Shown piece after piece: positions 24,550-35,837 of a stretch of 64,000 bases of DNA (position 1 is the first letter of the stretch; every line of letters begins with the position of its first letter). Made by a program: the position numbers and the translations under genes. The notes below the pieces were generated by a model. That model saw nothing but the letters and a program-made list of their open reading frames with translations, searched no databases and was not told where the DNA came from. Origin of the DNA: Hyperoodon ampullatus (lineage: Eukaryota; Chordata; Mammalia; Artiodactyla; Ziphiidae); contig OX457072.1 in the NCBI GenBank assembly GCA_949752795.1, positions 2,666,001 to 2,730,000 of the forward strand, written 5' to 3'.

Positions 24550-25510
24550 CAGAATCAGAGTTCCACAGACACTTCGAACTCAACCTGCTCAGAACTGAAC
24601 TGTCCCCGCACCACACCTTGTGATCAGCGCCCTGTGTCCTGTACTCAAGCCAGAACCCTGGGGAGGGGTCATTCTTGGTGTCCCCTGTCCTTAAAACCAT
24701 GTCCCTCCTCTCCACTGCCATATCCCACTGAATCAATCAGGTCTGCTTGTAACTATTTCTCTTTGGCTCCTTGGGACGCAGAAGAGCTGACAGCCCAGCT
24801 CCCTTCTCACACATGGCCGCCAAGATGGCCTTTCTCAAGCAGAATTCTGTTCGCTTTTTGTTATGTTGGGGATCCTTGCTGTGGCTTCTCTGTTGTGCTC
24901 AGGGAAGTCCCAAGTCCCAAACCTTCAATGTTGAAGGACATCATGGTCCAACACCGCTCTCCTCTCCGAAATCATCTCTGGACCCTTCCTCCTTGCCCAT
25001 CTTATGCTGTGCTGGAGGATATAAAATCTGGAGTGTGGGAGAATCCTCTAGAATGCTTATTCAAAACTTAGAGTCCTGGGCTCCAGATACCGATGTAGTA
25101 GAGCTTCAAGGTCAGGAAACTGCATTTCATCAAGCTGAGCGCTGAACATGGAGATGGCTTGTGGACCATGCCCAGAAACACTGCTGATGAGGCCTAGTGC
25201 TGGGGACTCTCCTGAAGCTTTGTGCCCCTTTACGTCTGACATGTCCAGGAGCTGCATTCAATGGCTAGAGGGCCTCCCACACTTCTTTCTCATCTTTTGC
25301 CGCCCTCGCTCCATCCCGACTCGCTCTCTCCCTCCCTTTAGGAGTCAGCTTATAAGTGTTGCCTTCCGGGAAGCCCTCATGGACCTTCCAAAGCTGGAGG
25401 GGTAACCTCCCTTCCTTTGCACATGCTGAGGAATTTATCACACTGCCCCTGCCGGTTCACTGTCTTCTGCATGAGCTGATGAGGTCCTGTAGGCCTGCCT
25501 TTGGTCAGTG
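24550..25510 (+). repeat. LINE2 remnant with MER5 insertion
   Basis: L2-like phrases: 'ctcagaactgaactgtcccc' (about 24590), 'actgaatcaatcaggtctgc' (about 24728), and from 25320 'ttccgggaagccctcatgga' and 'ttcactgtcttctgcatga', which fit an L2 3' end. The 215-codon frame at 24424-25071 is the longest non-receptor frame, but it runs through this remnant, has no domain and competes with another frame on the same DNA. Confidence 0.5.
25030..25180 (+). mobile_element. MER5-like (hAT-Charlie) fragment
   Basis: 'tagaatgcttattcaaaact', 'ctgggctccagatac', 'gaaactgcatttcatcaagc' and 'gcttgtggaccatgcc' parallel the MER5A order of bases. Non-autonomous, no coding part. Quite diverged. Confidence 0.5.
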
Positions 25511-26566
25511 AATATTCTGACCTTGGCATTTTCAGAAGAAAAGCAGTGCTGTGCCAGGGACATTAAGCCCTATCTCCTGGCAGCACAAACGCCACAGAAA
25601 TGGCATGGCAACCTTCTTCCATCCTTATGTTCGACGTCATGCGAAGGGCGATTTCCTTTAACCTTTAGTTATCCGTCAATTTGGCTTTGCGTAGGGAGAA
25701 GCATGGGAAATTCCCCAAAAAGTTCAGTACTGAGCCCAGAATTAACTAACTTTCAGCAAGAATTTTCAGGGGAAGAAAGTTAATTTCACTCATCAGATGG
25801 ATGAGTTTCTCATAAGTATATTTTAAAAATTGAAGACTTTTTTCCTGTGGTACTTAAATAAGGATGAAATGAAGCTCTTCAATCATTTAGGGTTATTTGT
25901 GTGTTTGTTGGCAGATTTGTGTTGGAAGAAGGATGCACTTCTGACAAAACACTAAAGCTATTGGCAATAGCATGAAAAAGATGATTAGTTTTTGAGCTTT
26001 CAGGCAAGCACATTGTTGAATTAAAAAGCCCTTGCCTCACTGGGAGCAAACCAGATTTAGCTGAACAATTAGAATAGTCTGAGCTGCCACCCAACCTTTC
26101 AGATGTCCAGGGAAGAAGTGATTTCCCCTCAAGCCCAATTTTTGAATTGCTTTTATTTTTTCCCCATAAAACAGGCAAAAATTGTATGACTCAGTTCCAA
26201 CACTCTTATATGTATTATCCACATATTTCACCCAGTCTCACCTGGCAGTGTGTCAGATTTGTGCAATCAGCGGCTGACAAGTCTTGTTGACTGCAGTGTC
26301 ACATGGAGCTTGGAACCCTGAGAGTCTTCACTTGGTGTCCCCCAGGGTACGTGCAGCTTATTGCTTCCCGTGTGTTACTGTTGGATGGGAGAGAACTTGA
26401 ACTGTGCCACAGATTGGATTTTAATGAGAAAAATAAAATTGGAAGAAAGGGAGTGACTGAATGCACCACCAGAATTGTATGGGAAACACTTCCCTGTTCT
26501 CATTTGATTTTGTTTATTGCCCCAAATGTGCCACATCTCAAGTACATTTTGTTCAGATATGGTTTA
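25511..26566. other. intergenic, no gene seen
   Basis: About 1 kb without recognised repeats or coding signal. Confidence 0.5.
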
Positions 26567-26579
26567 TGAAGTCTGTTTT

Positions 26580-26934
26580 TTTTTTAATTTAAAAATTTTT
26601 TAAAATTTTTTAGCTGCGTTGGCTCTTCATAGCTGCGCGCGGGCTTTCTCTAATTGTGGCAAGCGGGGGCTGCTCTTCCTTGCGGTGCACGGGCTTCTCA
26701 TTGCGGTGGCTTCTCTTGTTGCGGAGCACGGGCTCTAGGCGTGCAGGCTTCAGTAGTTGTGGCACACGGGCTCAGTAGTTGTGGCACGTGGGCTCCAGAG
26801 TGCAGGCTCAGTACTTGTGGTGCACGGGCTTAGCTGCTCCGCGGCATGTGAGATCTTCCCGGACCAGCGATAGAACCCCGTGTCCCCTACATTGGCAGGC
26901 GGATTCTTGACCACTGCGCCACCAGGGAAGTCAC
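26580..26934 (-). repeat. CHR-type SINE, long form
   Basis: A/T-rich tail, then 'gctgcgttggctcttcatag', several 'cagtagttgtggcac' units and the reversed head 'gcgccaccagggaagtca'. A perfect 13-bp TSD (tgaagtctgtttt) lies at 26567-26579 and 26935-26947. Confidence 0.95.
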
Positions 26935-26989
26935 TGAAGTCTGTTTTAATGCAGGGTCCCATCTTGGTGACTTCTTCCAAGGCGTTCCT

Positions 26990-27179
26990 TTTTTTTTTTT
27001 AAATATTTATTTATTTATTTGGCTTCTCTGGGTCTTAGTTGCGGCACGCTGGATCTTTGGTGTTGCATGTGGGATATTTAGTTGCAGCAAATGGGATCTA
27101 GTTTCCTGACCAGGGATTGAACCCGGGCCGCCTGCTTTGGGAGTGAGGAGTCTTAACCACTGGACCACCAGGGAAGTCC
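26990..27179 (-). repeat. CHR-type SINE, intermediate form
   Basis: A poly-T tail plus ATTT repeats, then 'gggtcttagttgcggcacgc', 'gaccagggattgaacccg' and 'accaccagggaagtcc'. TSD 'ccaaggcgttcct' / 'ccaaagcgttcct' at about 26977-26989 and 27180-27192. It differs from the long and CHR-2-like forms in its middle. The copy at 28617-28838 is the same type. Confidence 0.9.
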
Positions 27180-27192
27180 CCAAAGCGTTCCT

Positions 27193-28601
27193 GTTTGATG
27201 GGTTCAGTAGAATCACTGGCACTTGACACCTTTCTCTATAGTCTTTATAGACACACCACAGTTTTGTGGCATTTATTTATTTATTGGTCAAATAAATTCA
27301 CAGGAAGTGTTTAGCGTCGTGTGTGGTCACTGTGTGATATCCTTGGAGCAATACGTGCACAGTACGTAAGTCCATTCATGACGCTGACCAGTAATCACCC
27401 ACACAAGACCTAGAACGAGGCTGACAACTAATGGTATGAGTAGGCTGTCTTTCAAGTGTCCTTTGGGTGCTGTGCTTCTCCCTCAGTTACCCCATCCCTT
27501 CCTGTGTCCGACAGAGCAGAGTCCCAGTGCTCAAGTCCGTCGTCCAGAGCCCATCTCCACATTAACCCTCCCGGGCTGCTCACCCCCTGGGAACCAGATT
27601 GCTCCAAGGTATCCTCTCTCTCTGACCTCCTATGTCCTCCACGAGAAGGTGCAGGCGAGGATTTTGTATTTTCAGCTCACAGGATGCTGCTTCACACTTC
27701 TGTAACTCTGAAGCCAAGGACAGAGGGTTGTTGGCCATTCAGTGGGAGGGGCCTATTCTATTTCCTCAGGTTTTTTGTTTGGTTTTTTTAAGGCCAAGAA
27801 AGTTTTTTAATGCTTAACCCTGTACTGTTACATAGTAGCAACAAGCAATTATAAAATGAAATACACAAAAAATACACAATTTACAATAACTTCAGAAACC
27901 ATCTAATGCCATACTGTGAGGAATTTCTTTCTGTTCCTTGTGCTACGTTTTCTTCTACATTTGGAATCTTTTTTTTTTTTTTTTTTTGGCATCCTCGTGT
28001 TTTTAAAAAGATGACTAAGGTTACCGTCGGGTGAACACTCAGCTTCTGTGGGAAAATATCTGACTCTGTTCATGCAGAGATAGTTTCATAAATGACATGT
28101 GTGTGTATCTAAACAGATTAGCTTACCGACATTTGGGCAAGGATATCTTGATCTAGGGATCAGAAAGAACCTAGCAACAAGCTTTAAATTATAATGAGAT
28201 TAAGTCAGTTTGCCCAGAATCCAAATGGTATCAGGAACAGACACCTGGCCAGGATTAACCAAAATCTATTAACTTGAAAAGTCCCATAAGTCGAGGTTGC
28301 CTTCTTAGGTATAAATAAATATAATGCTTCAAAGAAGATACATAACATTGATGTCTGAGCCTCTACTGCATTTGTAACTCTGTGGTTGATTGTGTTTATT
28401 CTTCGCATGGTCTTCAGTCCGCCTGTTCACCTCCTCCCTCTCGTCAGCTCTCCCTCCTGATGCCTCTCACATCGGTTTGTCCTTCCACATTTGTGCTCAG
28501 CCCCTCTTGTTTATGCTGTCATCACCTCTCACCACACCATTCCCCACATTTTTAGAAATCAGTCCACAAAGGAAATGCAAACTAATTTGGCTTAGACTTT
28601 T
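27193..28601. other. intergenic, with a possible retrocopy end
   Basis: No gene recognised. An 18-base T run lies at about 27969-27986. The piece 27790-27968 may be a reversed 3'UTR (see next entry). Confidence 0.5.
27790..27968 (-). pseudogene. possible 3' end of a processed retrocopy
   Basis: Read on the minus strand, this AT-rich piece looks like a 3'UTR. It ends with ATTAAA (27806-27811), then about 15 bases, then an A-rich run (complement of 27771-27789). That is the layout of a polyadenylated transcript copied into DNA. No coding part is recognisable and I cannot name a parent gene. A chance arrangement is quite possible. Confidence 0.25.
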
Positions 28602-28616
28602 CTGTTCCTGTGTCTT

Positions 28617-28838
28617 TTCTTTTTTTTTAAAGGTATAGGAGCCTTTTAATTTTAAAAAAAATTAATTAATTTATTTGGTTGCACCAGGTCTTAGTTGCAG
28701 CAGGCTTGCTCCTTAGTTGTGGCATGTGAACTCTTAGTTGCGGCATGTATGTGGGATCTAGTTCCCCGACCAGGGATCGAACTCAGGCCTCCTGCATTGG
28801 GAGCGCTGAGTCCTATCCACTGCACACCAGGGAAGTCC
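28617..28838 (-). repeat. CHR-type SINE, intermediate form
   Basis: T-rich tail with TTAATTAATT, then 'aggtcttagttgcagcagg', 'gaccagggatcgaactcagg' and 'caccagggaagtcc'. TSD 'ctgttcctgtgtctt' / 'ctgttcctgtttctt' at 28602-28616 and 28839-28853 (one mismatch). Confidence 0.92.
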
Positions 28839-28853
28839 CTGTTCCTGTTTCTT

Positions 28854-29445
28854 AGTTCTCTGCACATTGGAATTTCCAGTGAATTTAATTCTCAGGTTCC
28901 TAAAGTTCATAGTTAAGACAATTGTGCAGCCAGGAGCTCAGTGGGATTCAGTGGGAAGGATTCATTAATAGAGTCATACTCTTGTCTGCTCCCCTGTGGC
29001 CTGGAACACATGTCTCGTGACGGCCTTTGAGAAAGGATTCTCCCTTCTCTTCATCCACGTCTCTTCCTGAGCTGCGTACCCATGTGTGTCCAGGCAGACG
29101 TGCAGGAGTGGCCTGCAGCCTTCCTTCTTCTCTGGGTTATTGTCAGCACCAGCAGGGGTACCTGTTCCTCATGAGAATTGGGGGAAACATGGCCACCAAT
29201 GCCTTCTGAAGATGCAAAATTGGAGTTCTGGTTATTTGACCATCTTCTTTGCCCTGTTAATGGAGTGAATAGTGTTCTTACCAGGAACTAATGTTGACTT
29301 TTTAGTCATTAGAAGTTCAGGAAGATTGAAATCATATACACCAAAAAGTTAGGAGCAGTTTGTTCTGATGAAGAGTATTAGGGCTGCTTTTTATATTTGC
29401 CTTTTTGTTCATATGTTTTTTCTTTATTGTCCATCAAGGCCACAT
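28854..29445. other. intergenic, no gene seen
   Basis: No gene or repeat recognised. Confidence 0.5.
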
Positions 29446-30276
29446 ATTATTTTTTTAAAACATCTTCATTGGAGTATAATTGCTTTACAGTGGTGTGTTA
29501 GTTTCTGCTGTATAACAAAGTGAATCAGCTATACGTATACATATACATATATCCCCATAGGCCCTCCCTCTTGCATCTCCCTCCCACCCTCCCTATCCCA
29601 CCCCTCTAGGTGGTCACAAAGCACCAAGCTGATCTCCCTGTGCTATGCGGCTGCTTCCCACTAGCTATCTATTTTACATTTGGTAGTGTATATATGTCCA
29701 TGCCACTCTCTCACTTTGTGCCAGCTTACCCTTCCCCCTCCCCATGTCCTCAAGTCCGTTCTCTACACCTGTGTCTTTATTCCTGTCCTGCCCATAGGTT
29801 CGTCAGAACCATTTTCTTTTAAAATTCCATATATATGTGTTAGCATACAGTATTTGTTTCTCTCTTTCTGACTTACTTTGCTCTGTACCACAGACTCTAG
29901 GTCCATCCACCTCACTACAAATAACTCAATTTTGTTTCTTTTTATGGCTGAGTAATATTCCATTGTATATATGTGCCACATCTTCTTTATCCATTCATCT
30001 GTCAAGGGACACTTAGGTTGCTTCCATGTCCTGGCTATTGTAAATAGTGCTGCAGTGAACATTGTGGTACATGACTCTTTATGAATTACGGTTTTCTCAG
30101 GGTACATGCCCAGTAGTGGGATTGCTGGGTCATATGGTAGTTCTATTTTTAGTGTTTTAAGGAACCTCCATACTGTTCTCCATAGTGGCTGTATCAATTT
30201 ACATTCCCACCAACAGTGCAGGAGGGTTCCCTTTTCTCCACACCCTCGCCAGCATTTATTGTTTGTAGATTTTTTT

Positions 30277-30628
30277 TAAATTTTATTTATTTTATTTATT
30301 TATTTTTGGCTGTGTTGGGTCTTCGTTGCTGCGTGTGGGCTTTCTCTAGTTGCGGCGAGTGGGGGCTACTCTTCGATGTGGTGTGTGGGCTTCTCATTGC
30401 AGTGGCTTCTCTTGTTGCGGAGCACGGGCTCTAGGCACACAGGCTTCAGTAGTTGTGGCATGTGGGCTCAGTAGTTGTGGCTCATGGGCTCTAGAGCACA
30501 GGCTCAGTAGTTGTGGCACACGTGTTTAGTTGCTCTGCAGCATGTGGGATCTTCCTGGACCAGGGCTCGAACCCGTGTCCCCTGCACTGGCAGGCGGATT
30601 CTTAACCACTGTGCCACCAGAGAAGTCC
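30277..30628 (-). repeat. CHR-type SINE, long form
   Basis: 'ggctgtgttgggtcttcgt' to 'gccaccagagaagtcc' in minus orientation. TSD 'tgtttgtagatttttt' / 'tgcttgtagatttttt' at about 30260-30275 and 30629-30644. Inserted into the L1. Confidence 0.94.
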
Positions 30629-30925
30629 TGCTTGTAGATTTTTTGATGATGGCATTTCTGACTGGTGTGAGGCGCTACTTCATTGAGTTTTGATTTGCAT
30701 TTCTCTAATGATTAGTGATGTTGAGCATCTATTCATGTGTTTGTTGGTAATCTGTATATCTTCTTTGGAGAAATGTCTATTTAGGTCTTCTGCCCATTTT
30801 TGGATTGGGTTGTTTGTTTTTTTGATATTGAGCTGCATGTTTTGCTTGTAAATGTTGGAGATTAATCCTTTGTCAGTTGCTTCATTTGCAAATATTTTCT
30901 CCCATTCTAAGTGTTGTCTTTCCTT

Positions 30926-31268
30926 TTCTTTTTTTTAGATTTATGTCTCTTTATTTTATTTATTTATTATTATAAATTTATTCATTCTATTTATTTATTT
31001 ATTTTGGCGGCATTGCGTCTTCATTGCTACACGTGGGCTTTCTCTAGTTGTGGCGAGCAGGGGCTACTCTTCGTTGTGGTGTGTGGGCTTCTCATTGTGG
31101 TGGCTACTCTTGTTGTGGAGCACGGGCTCTAGGCTCTGGGGCTTCAGTAGTTGTGGCTCGTGGGCTTAGTTGCTGCACAGCATGTGGGATATTCCCAGGC
31201 CAGGTCTTGAACCCGTGTCCCCTGCATCCACAGGCGGATTCTTAACCACTGCACCACCAGGGAAATCC
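30926..31268 (-). repeat. CHR-type SINE, long form
   Basis: 'tggcggcattgcgtcttc' to 'gcaccaccagggaaatcc' in minus orientation. The L1 phrase 'taagtgttgtctttcc' before it recurs as 'taagggttgtctttt' after it, which marks the TSD. It is the second SINE in the same L1, 300 bp from the first. Confidence 0.93.
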
Positions 31269-31432
31269 TTAAGGGTTGTCTTTTCATCTTGTTTATGGTT
31301 TCCTTTGTTGTGCAAAAGCTTTGAAGTTTCATTAGGTCCCATTTGTTTTTATTTCTATTTCTCTAGGAGGTGGGTCAAAAAGAATCTTGCTGTGATTTAT
31401 GTCATAGAGTGTTCTGCCTATGTTTTCCTCCT

Positions 31433-32892
31433 CCCCCCTCAGTCCCCTTACATCGTACTGGTTCACTTTGGGGTTCCTCCCGACTCCTTGGGGGTCAGAG
31501 TCTCCCCCCAGCAGCCGGCGGGCACCCTAGCTGTGGGGAGAAGCTAACTCCGCATCTTCCCACCCTGCCATCTTCACTCTACCCCTCTTTAACTTTTAAA
31601 CAAATCAAATTTAAAGATAGAAAAACAAAAGGATGAAACTACATGACTCAGAAAGCGTATGATCTATATATCAGAACTAAAATAAATCTATCAGTAATTG
31701 TGTATTAAATCCATGCTTGACACACAGAGAGAAGAAAAAAAGAAAACGAATGTTTTGAAACTCAGATTGACCTAGTAAATCATTGAATGATTCACGGTAA
31801 GTTGACATCCCTAGCTATTGCCCGGACACGCACTCTGAATTAATAGTCACCATCCCCTCGTGACTCAGAAAACTTAAATGCAAACAGAATCAAACAAATT
31901 TAGTCAATCTGAGGTTACACCTTCTCCTAAAAGATTGGTTACTTGTTTACTTAAGACCTCAATTCTCTGGCTATCCTTTCGCCCTCCAGGGAAATTAATC
32001 CCTGCAGCAACCCCAGCCTGGTGTCCCCCTGCCACGGACCACTCACCAGCTGTTGACGCCCACAGTGCTCACCCCTTCCTCACTCTCCTTTCTGGAAATT
32101 CTGTCCATCTCCAATGCTTCCTCCCTATGAAAATTTCTGAACCCCATGTCAGCCTGTGATTTCCTCAGATGTATGGGCTGCTGCCTACTCTTCTTGTCAC
32201 CAAGCACCAGGAGATGCTTCACACCAGGTGCCCATGTTTCCTGAGGGAATGTCTCTATTATCTAGTCCAGGGAGGCTATGTTTCTCTGGCTGCTCTCTGC
32301 ATTTTCATGGGGACATGCACATATTTCTCATCTTCTCTCACGGATTACAAGGTCTTGCAGAGTGGCTCTATTTGTTCTTGTATTCACATGTGCAGAAAGA
32401 AGCACAGTCGGGGGAGGAGACAGGTGTGAAGCAGGTGGGGGCGGGAGCCTGGCTGGTCAGAAGTCTCTTCTAGAAGGTGATGCCCAGCAACGAGTAAGAC
32501 CCATGATTTGTGGTGAGGATCTGGGATTTCCAGAGGCGTCCAATAGCCTGTAACCTTGGGTAGACATTCAGTTCACCACGACATTTCCAGAATTGCAGAG
32601 AGCAGGTACCTTAATAAATATTTCTTATATGAACAAATAAATGAGACAAAAAGCAGCACGATTTGCACAGAAAACTACAAGCCTTTCGGTGGTGCAGGCT
32701 GGAAGCAGTAAAATGATGTGACTTATGGATCGGGTTCCCGTCAAGGAGGTGTTACCTGCCGGGAAACTGCCCTGCGCCGAGAAAGGGCGCCAAGGACAGT
32801 GGCGGGGCAGAGGTGGGGTTGTACTGACGACCTGGGACTTGTGCTAAGGCCAGAATCCAGCAGGTCTAGTCTGACAGCACCAAGAAGGATCA
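31433..32892. other. intergenic, no gene seen
   Basis: Open frames around 31878-32553 (up to 105 codons) overlap each other in three frames and lack domains. A MIR-end-like phrase (taccttaataaatatttctt) sits at about 32607. Confidence 0.5.
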
Positions 32893-33185
32893 TTTTTTAA
32901 AAATTTATTTTATTGACGTATACTTTGCTTGACAATGTTGTGTTAATTTCTGCTGTACAGCAACGTGATTCAGTTATACATATATATATATATTCTTTTT
33001 CACAATGGTTTATTACAGGATATTGAATATAGTTCCCTGCGCTATACAGTAAGGACCTTGTTGTTTATCCGTCCTACATATAATAATTTGCATCTGCTAG
33101 TCCCAAACTCCAATCCATTCCTCCTCCACTCCATCCCGCTTGGCAACCACAAGTCTGTTTTCCACGCCTGTGGGTCTAAAATGAT
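32893..33185 (-). repeat. L1 3' end, artiodactyl type
   Basis: Reversed L1 end: 'tttctgctgtacagcaacgt', 'gaatatagttccctgcgcta', 'aaggaccttgttgtttatcc', 'ggcaaccacaagtctgtttt'. Short, 5'-truncated. Confidence 0.9.
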
Positions 33186-33623
33186 GATCCTTTAAACGGT
33201 GGTTCCATTAAGTTAAGAGGATAGAAAGAGCAGCACTTTGATGGGGGAGGATGGTGAGAGGTAAGAAGGAGCTGGGGAAAGAGACCTATGTGGGCTGGAG
33301 GCTGCAACAGTGAGCGCTGAAGAAATGATTGCTGACTCGAATTAAATTATAAAGAAGCCAGATGTCCTTTACATTTTCCCCATCTGTGAGTCTGAAACAG
33401 GGAAGTGCTGGATGCTAAGGCCAATGTGTGCCATTAAAATAAACCCTTTAGAGCAGGTTTTGATCAAATGAGTGATAGGATGCTGCGGGCAACACGTTTA
33501 AAGTAAATGTCAAGATATGTGCAAGATATGTGCTTAATGGTAGCCACTTGATGATCAGAGATGAACGTTCTGCTTGATACAGGCTCCCTGATTGCTTCAG
33601 AGCTCCTTGGAAGGTAACCAGTC
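33186..33623. other. intergenic, no gene seen
   Basis: Nothing recognised. Confidence 0.5.
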
Positions 33624-33635
33624 AAAACCTGTCTG

Positions 33636-33842
33636 GGGCTTCCCTGGTGGCACAGTGGTTGAGAGTCCGCCTGCCGATGCAGGGGACACGGGTTCGTGCC
33701 CCGGTCTGGGAAGATCCCACATGCCGCGGAGCGGCTGGGCCCGTGAGCCATGGCCGCTGAGCCTGCGCGTCCGGAGCCTGTGCTCCGCAACGGGAGAGGC
33801 CACAACAGTGAGAGGCCCGCGTACCGCCAAAAAAAAAAAAAA
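33636..33842 (+). repeat. CHR-2-like SINE, young copy
   Basis: Clean body: 'gcttccctggtggcacagtg', box B 'ggttcgtgccccggtctgg', 'gagaggcccgcgtaccgcc' and an A-tail. A perfect 12-bp TSD (aaaacctgtctg) lies at 33624-33635 and 33843-33854. Looks recent. Confidence 0.96.
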
Positions 33843-33854
33843 AAAACCTGTCTG

Positions 33855-35321
33855 ATGAGGGAAGCACATGATTTTTATTGTCCTTTTACAGGGCAGCTAG
33901 ATCGTCGTTAAACTACAGACAGTCTCAATTTCCATTTGGAGCCCCAGAAGACAGACTCATTAACCTTTTAAGAACTTTTTTCCTTTGTAACCTTCAGAGA
34001 AATGCCAGCAATTATCGAAAAGGTGAACCCACAGACCAAACAATCTGAAGACAAACGCAACACCAAGAGCTTTTGGAAGCATATAATTTACTGAAATTTA
34101 ATATAAGAATTGAAATATATTTCCTTTTTAAATGGAAGTATAGTTGATTCACAATATTCACAGTACAAAAGCTCCTTGCTTTTGCCTAAGGAACGCCATC
34201 CCTCCTCACTGCATGAAAGCCCTTCATCTCTGGCCTCTCTCCCACTGGTATTCCCACTCTCCAGCCAAGCCAGATCCCCCACTTCCCTGTGCGTCCCTGC
34301 CCTCTCTTGCTTTGACCCATTCTGCTCTCTACATGGAGAGTGCTGAGCAGCTCCACATAGAATTTCTAGCCCTTCCGGTGGGTCCCTGCCTGGGGCTCTG
34401 ACCACGCCCATGTCCTATTCCAGTGCTCATCACCACGCCTGTCTATTTGTCCGGGTCCCTGACGAGACTGTCAGCTCCTCCAGATGCAGCACGGGAGGAT
34501 GAATGAATGAATGAATAAATAAACGAGCTCCAACACCGTGCCTTCCTCTCATCCAGTTCCCTAAGCACACGGTTGTAGGTGCATGAACGATTGGGCATAA
34601 CCATCTTTGTGAGAAAACAATTCCCAACACAGCCAGCTGTGCCCAGTCCTCTTGGACCTGACTGCAGGAGCTGATCACAGTGAGAGTTTCCACCGTCTCA
34701 TCTAACCTGCACAGCTGTCCAGCGAGGTTGGCCTTCTGATGGTGCCCATGTTAAGGATGAGGGAACGGAGGCTCAGAAATGTTCAGCGATTTGCCCAGGG
34801 TCGCGGCCCGTGAGGTCAGCGCTGGGACAGCTCCTGAGCCCGAAGCCGCGTCACTGTGCTTCTGCTTCTGGCTCACTCTGACCACCGGGTTGCTGTCTTC
34901 TTTCTACCTTGACGGGAATGTATGAAGCCGTGACAGATGGCGAGGGGGAAGCAGCTGTTTTCAAGGCCCAAAAGTAGATTACAGACCATAAAAGTCAAAC
35001 TGTAGGAGAGAGGCAGTGACTCATTACATTCTTCTTGTACACGAAGTGTGCACAAAGTGTGCATGTCGATCGCCACCAGTCACCCCCACCAGCGACATCT
35101 GAGGCAGAGCCAAGCATTGCCTCATCGTCTGTCGTGGTTTGTGGGGTCAGCACGTGCCGCACTGCGGACCTGTACCAGAGAGCGACGAAATATTCTCAGG
35201 GTCCAATGATCTGCTCGCTTGGCTTTAGCCAGTATTTATCTGAGTACTTTTCCAGCCCCACCTCTTTCTTCTCTCCTTTCTGAGACTAGGTGATGGGAAT
35301 GTAAGGGCTGTAGTGCTTTTT
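33855..35321. other. intergenic with small repeats
   Basis: A (GAAT)n run lies at about 34499-34525 and a MIR at 34695-34870. No gene; open frames on both strands have no domains. Confidence 0.5.
34695..34870 (-). repeat. MIR SINE
   Basis: In minus orientation: 'gatgagggaacggaggctca', 'cagcgatttgcccagggtcg', 'ctcctgagcccgaag' and 'tcactgtgcttctgcttc'. The right MIR order, diverged. Confidence 0.8.
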
Positions 35322-35760
35322 TTTTAAACTTTTTTTTTTAAAAACATCTTGGGCTTCCCTGGTGGCGCAGTGGTTGAGAGTCCGCCTGCCGATGCAGGGG
35401 ATACGGGTTCGTGCCCCGGTCCGGGAGGATCCCACATGCCGGGGAGCGGCTGGGCCCGTGAGCCATGGCCTCTGGGCCTGCACGTCCGGAGCCTGTGCTC
35501 TGCAACGGGAGAGGCCACAACAGTGAGAGGCCCGCGTACCAAAAAAAAAAAAAAAAACAAAAAAAAAAAAAAAAAAAAACATCTTTATTGGAGGATAATT
35601 GCTTTACAATGGAGTGTTAGTTTCTGCTGTATAACAAAGTGAATCAGCTATACGTATACACATATCCCCGTATCCCTTTCCTCTTGTGTCTCCCTCCCAC
35701 CTTCCCCATCCCACCCCTCTAGGTGGTCACAAAGCACCGAGCTGATCTCCCTGTGCTATA
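35322..35760 (-). repeat. L1 3' end split by a SINE
   Basis: After the SINE: 'acatctttattggaggataa', 'ctgtataacaaagtgaatca', 'tctaggtggtcacaaagcac'. Before the SINE only the T/A-rich end remains. This is the same L1 type as at 29446. Confidence 0.9.
35351..35574 (+). repeat. CHR-2-like SINE, young copy
   Basis: 'gggcttccctggtggcgcag' start, box B intact, long A-tail with one C. TSD 'aaaacatctt' at 35341-35350 and 35575-35584. It sits at the tail of the L1 in the opposite orientation. Confidence 0.95.
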
Positions 35761-35837
35761 CAGAGCTGTAGTTCTTATCCCACAAGGAGAAGGGCCCTGA
35801 GGCTCTGTTCATTTATTTATTTATTATTACTTTTTAA

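Larger units (their letters stand above)
29446..31432 (-). repeat. L1 3' half, split by two SINEs
   Basis: Continuous minus-strand L1: 3'UTR (attggagtataattgctttac, tctaggtggtcacaaagcac), then the ORF2 end, read from about 30197 down to 29763 as one open 144-codon frame. That frame has the L1 ORF2 C-terminal text '[19 protein letters not shown]' and 'HIYTMEYYSAIKRN'. More ORF2-linked sequence (cccattttggattgggttg form) follows at 30640-30925 and 31269-31432. This copy is younger than the other L1 fragments, judging from its open C-terminal frame, but it is 5'-truncated. Confidence 0.92.

Noticed and set aside
24424..25071. 215-codon open frame as a possible gene
   Set aside because: It runs through LINE2-like and MER5-like sequence, shows no domain, and a second long frame overlaps it.
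30277..31268. Two similar SINEs as a tandem array or CRISPR-like repeat
   Set aside because: They are two independent long-form SINEs with different target duplications in one L1.
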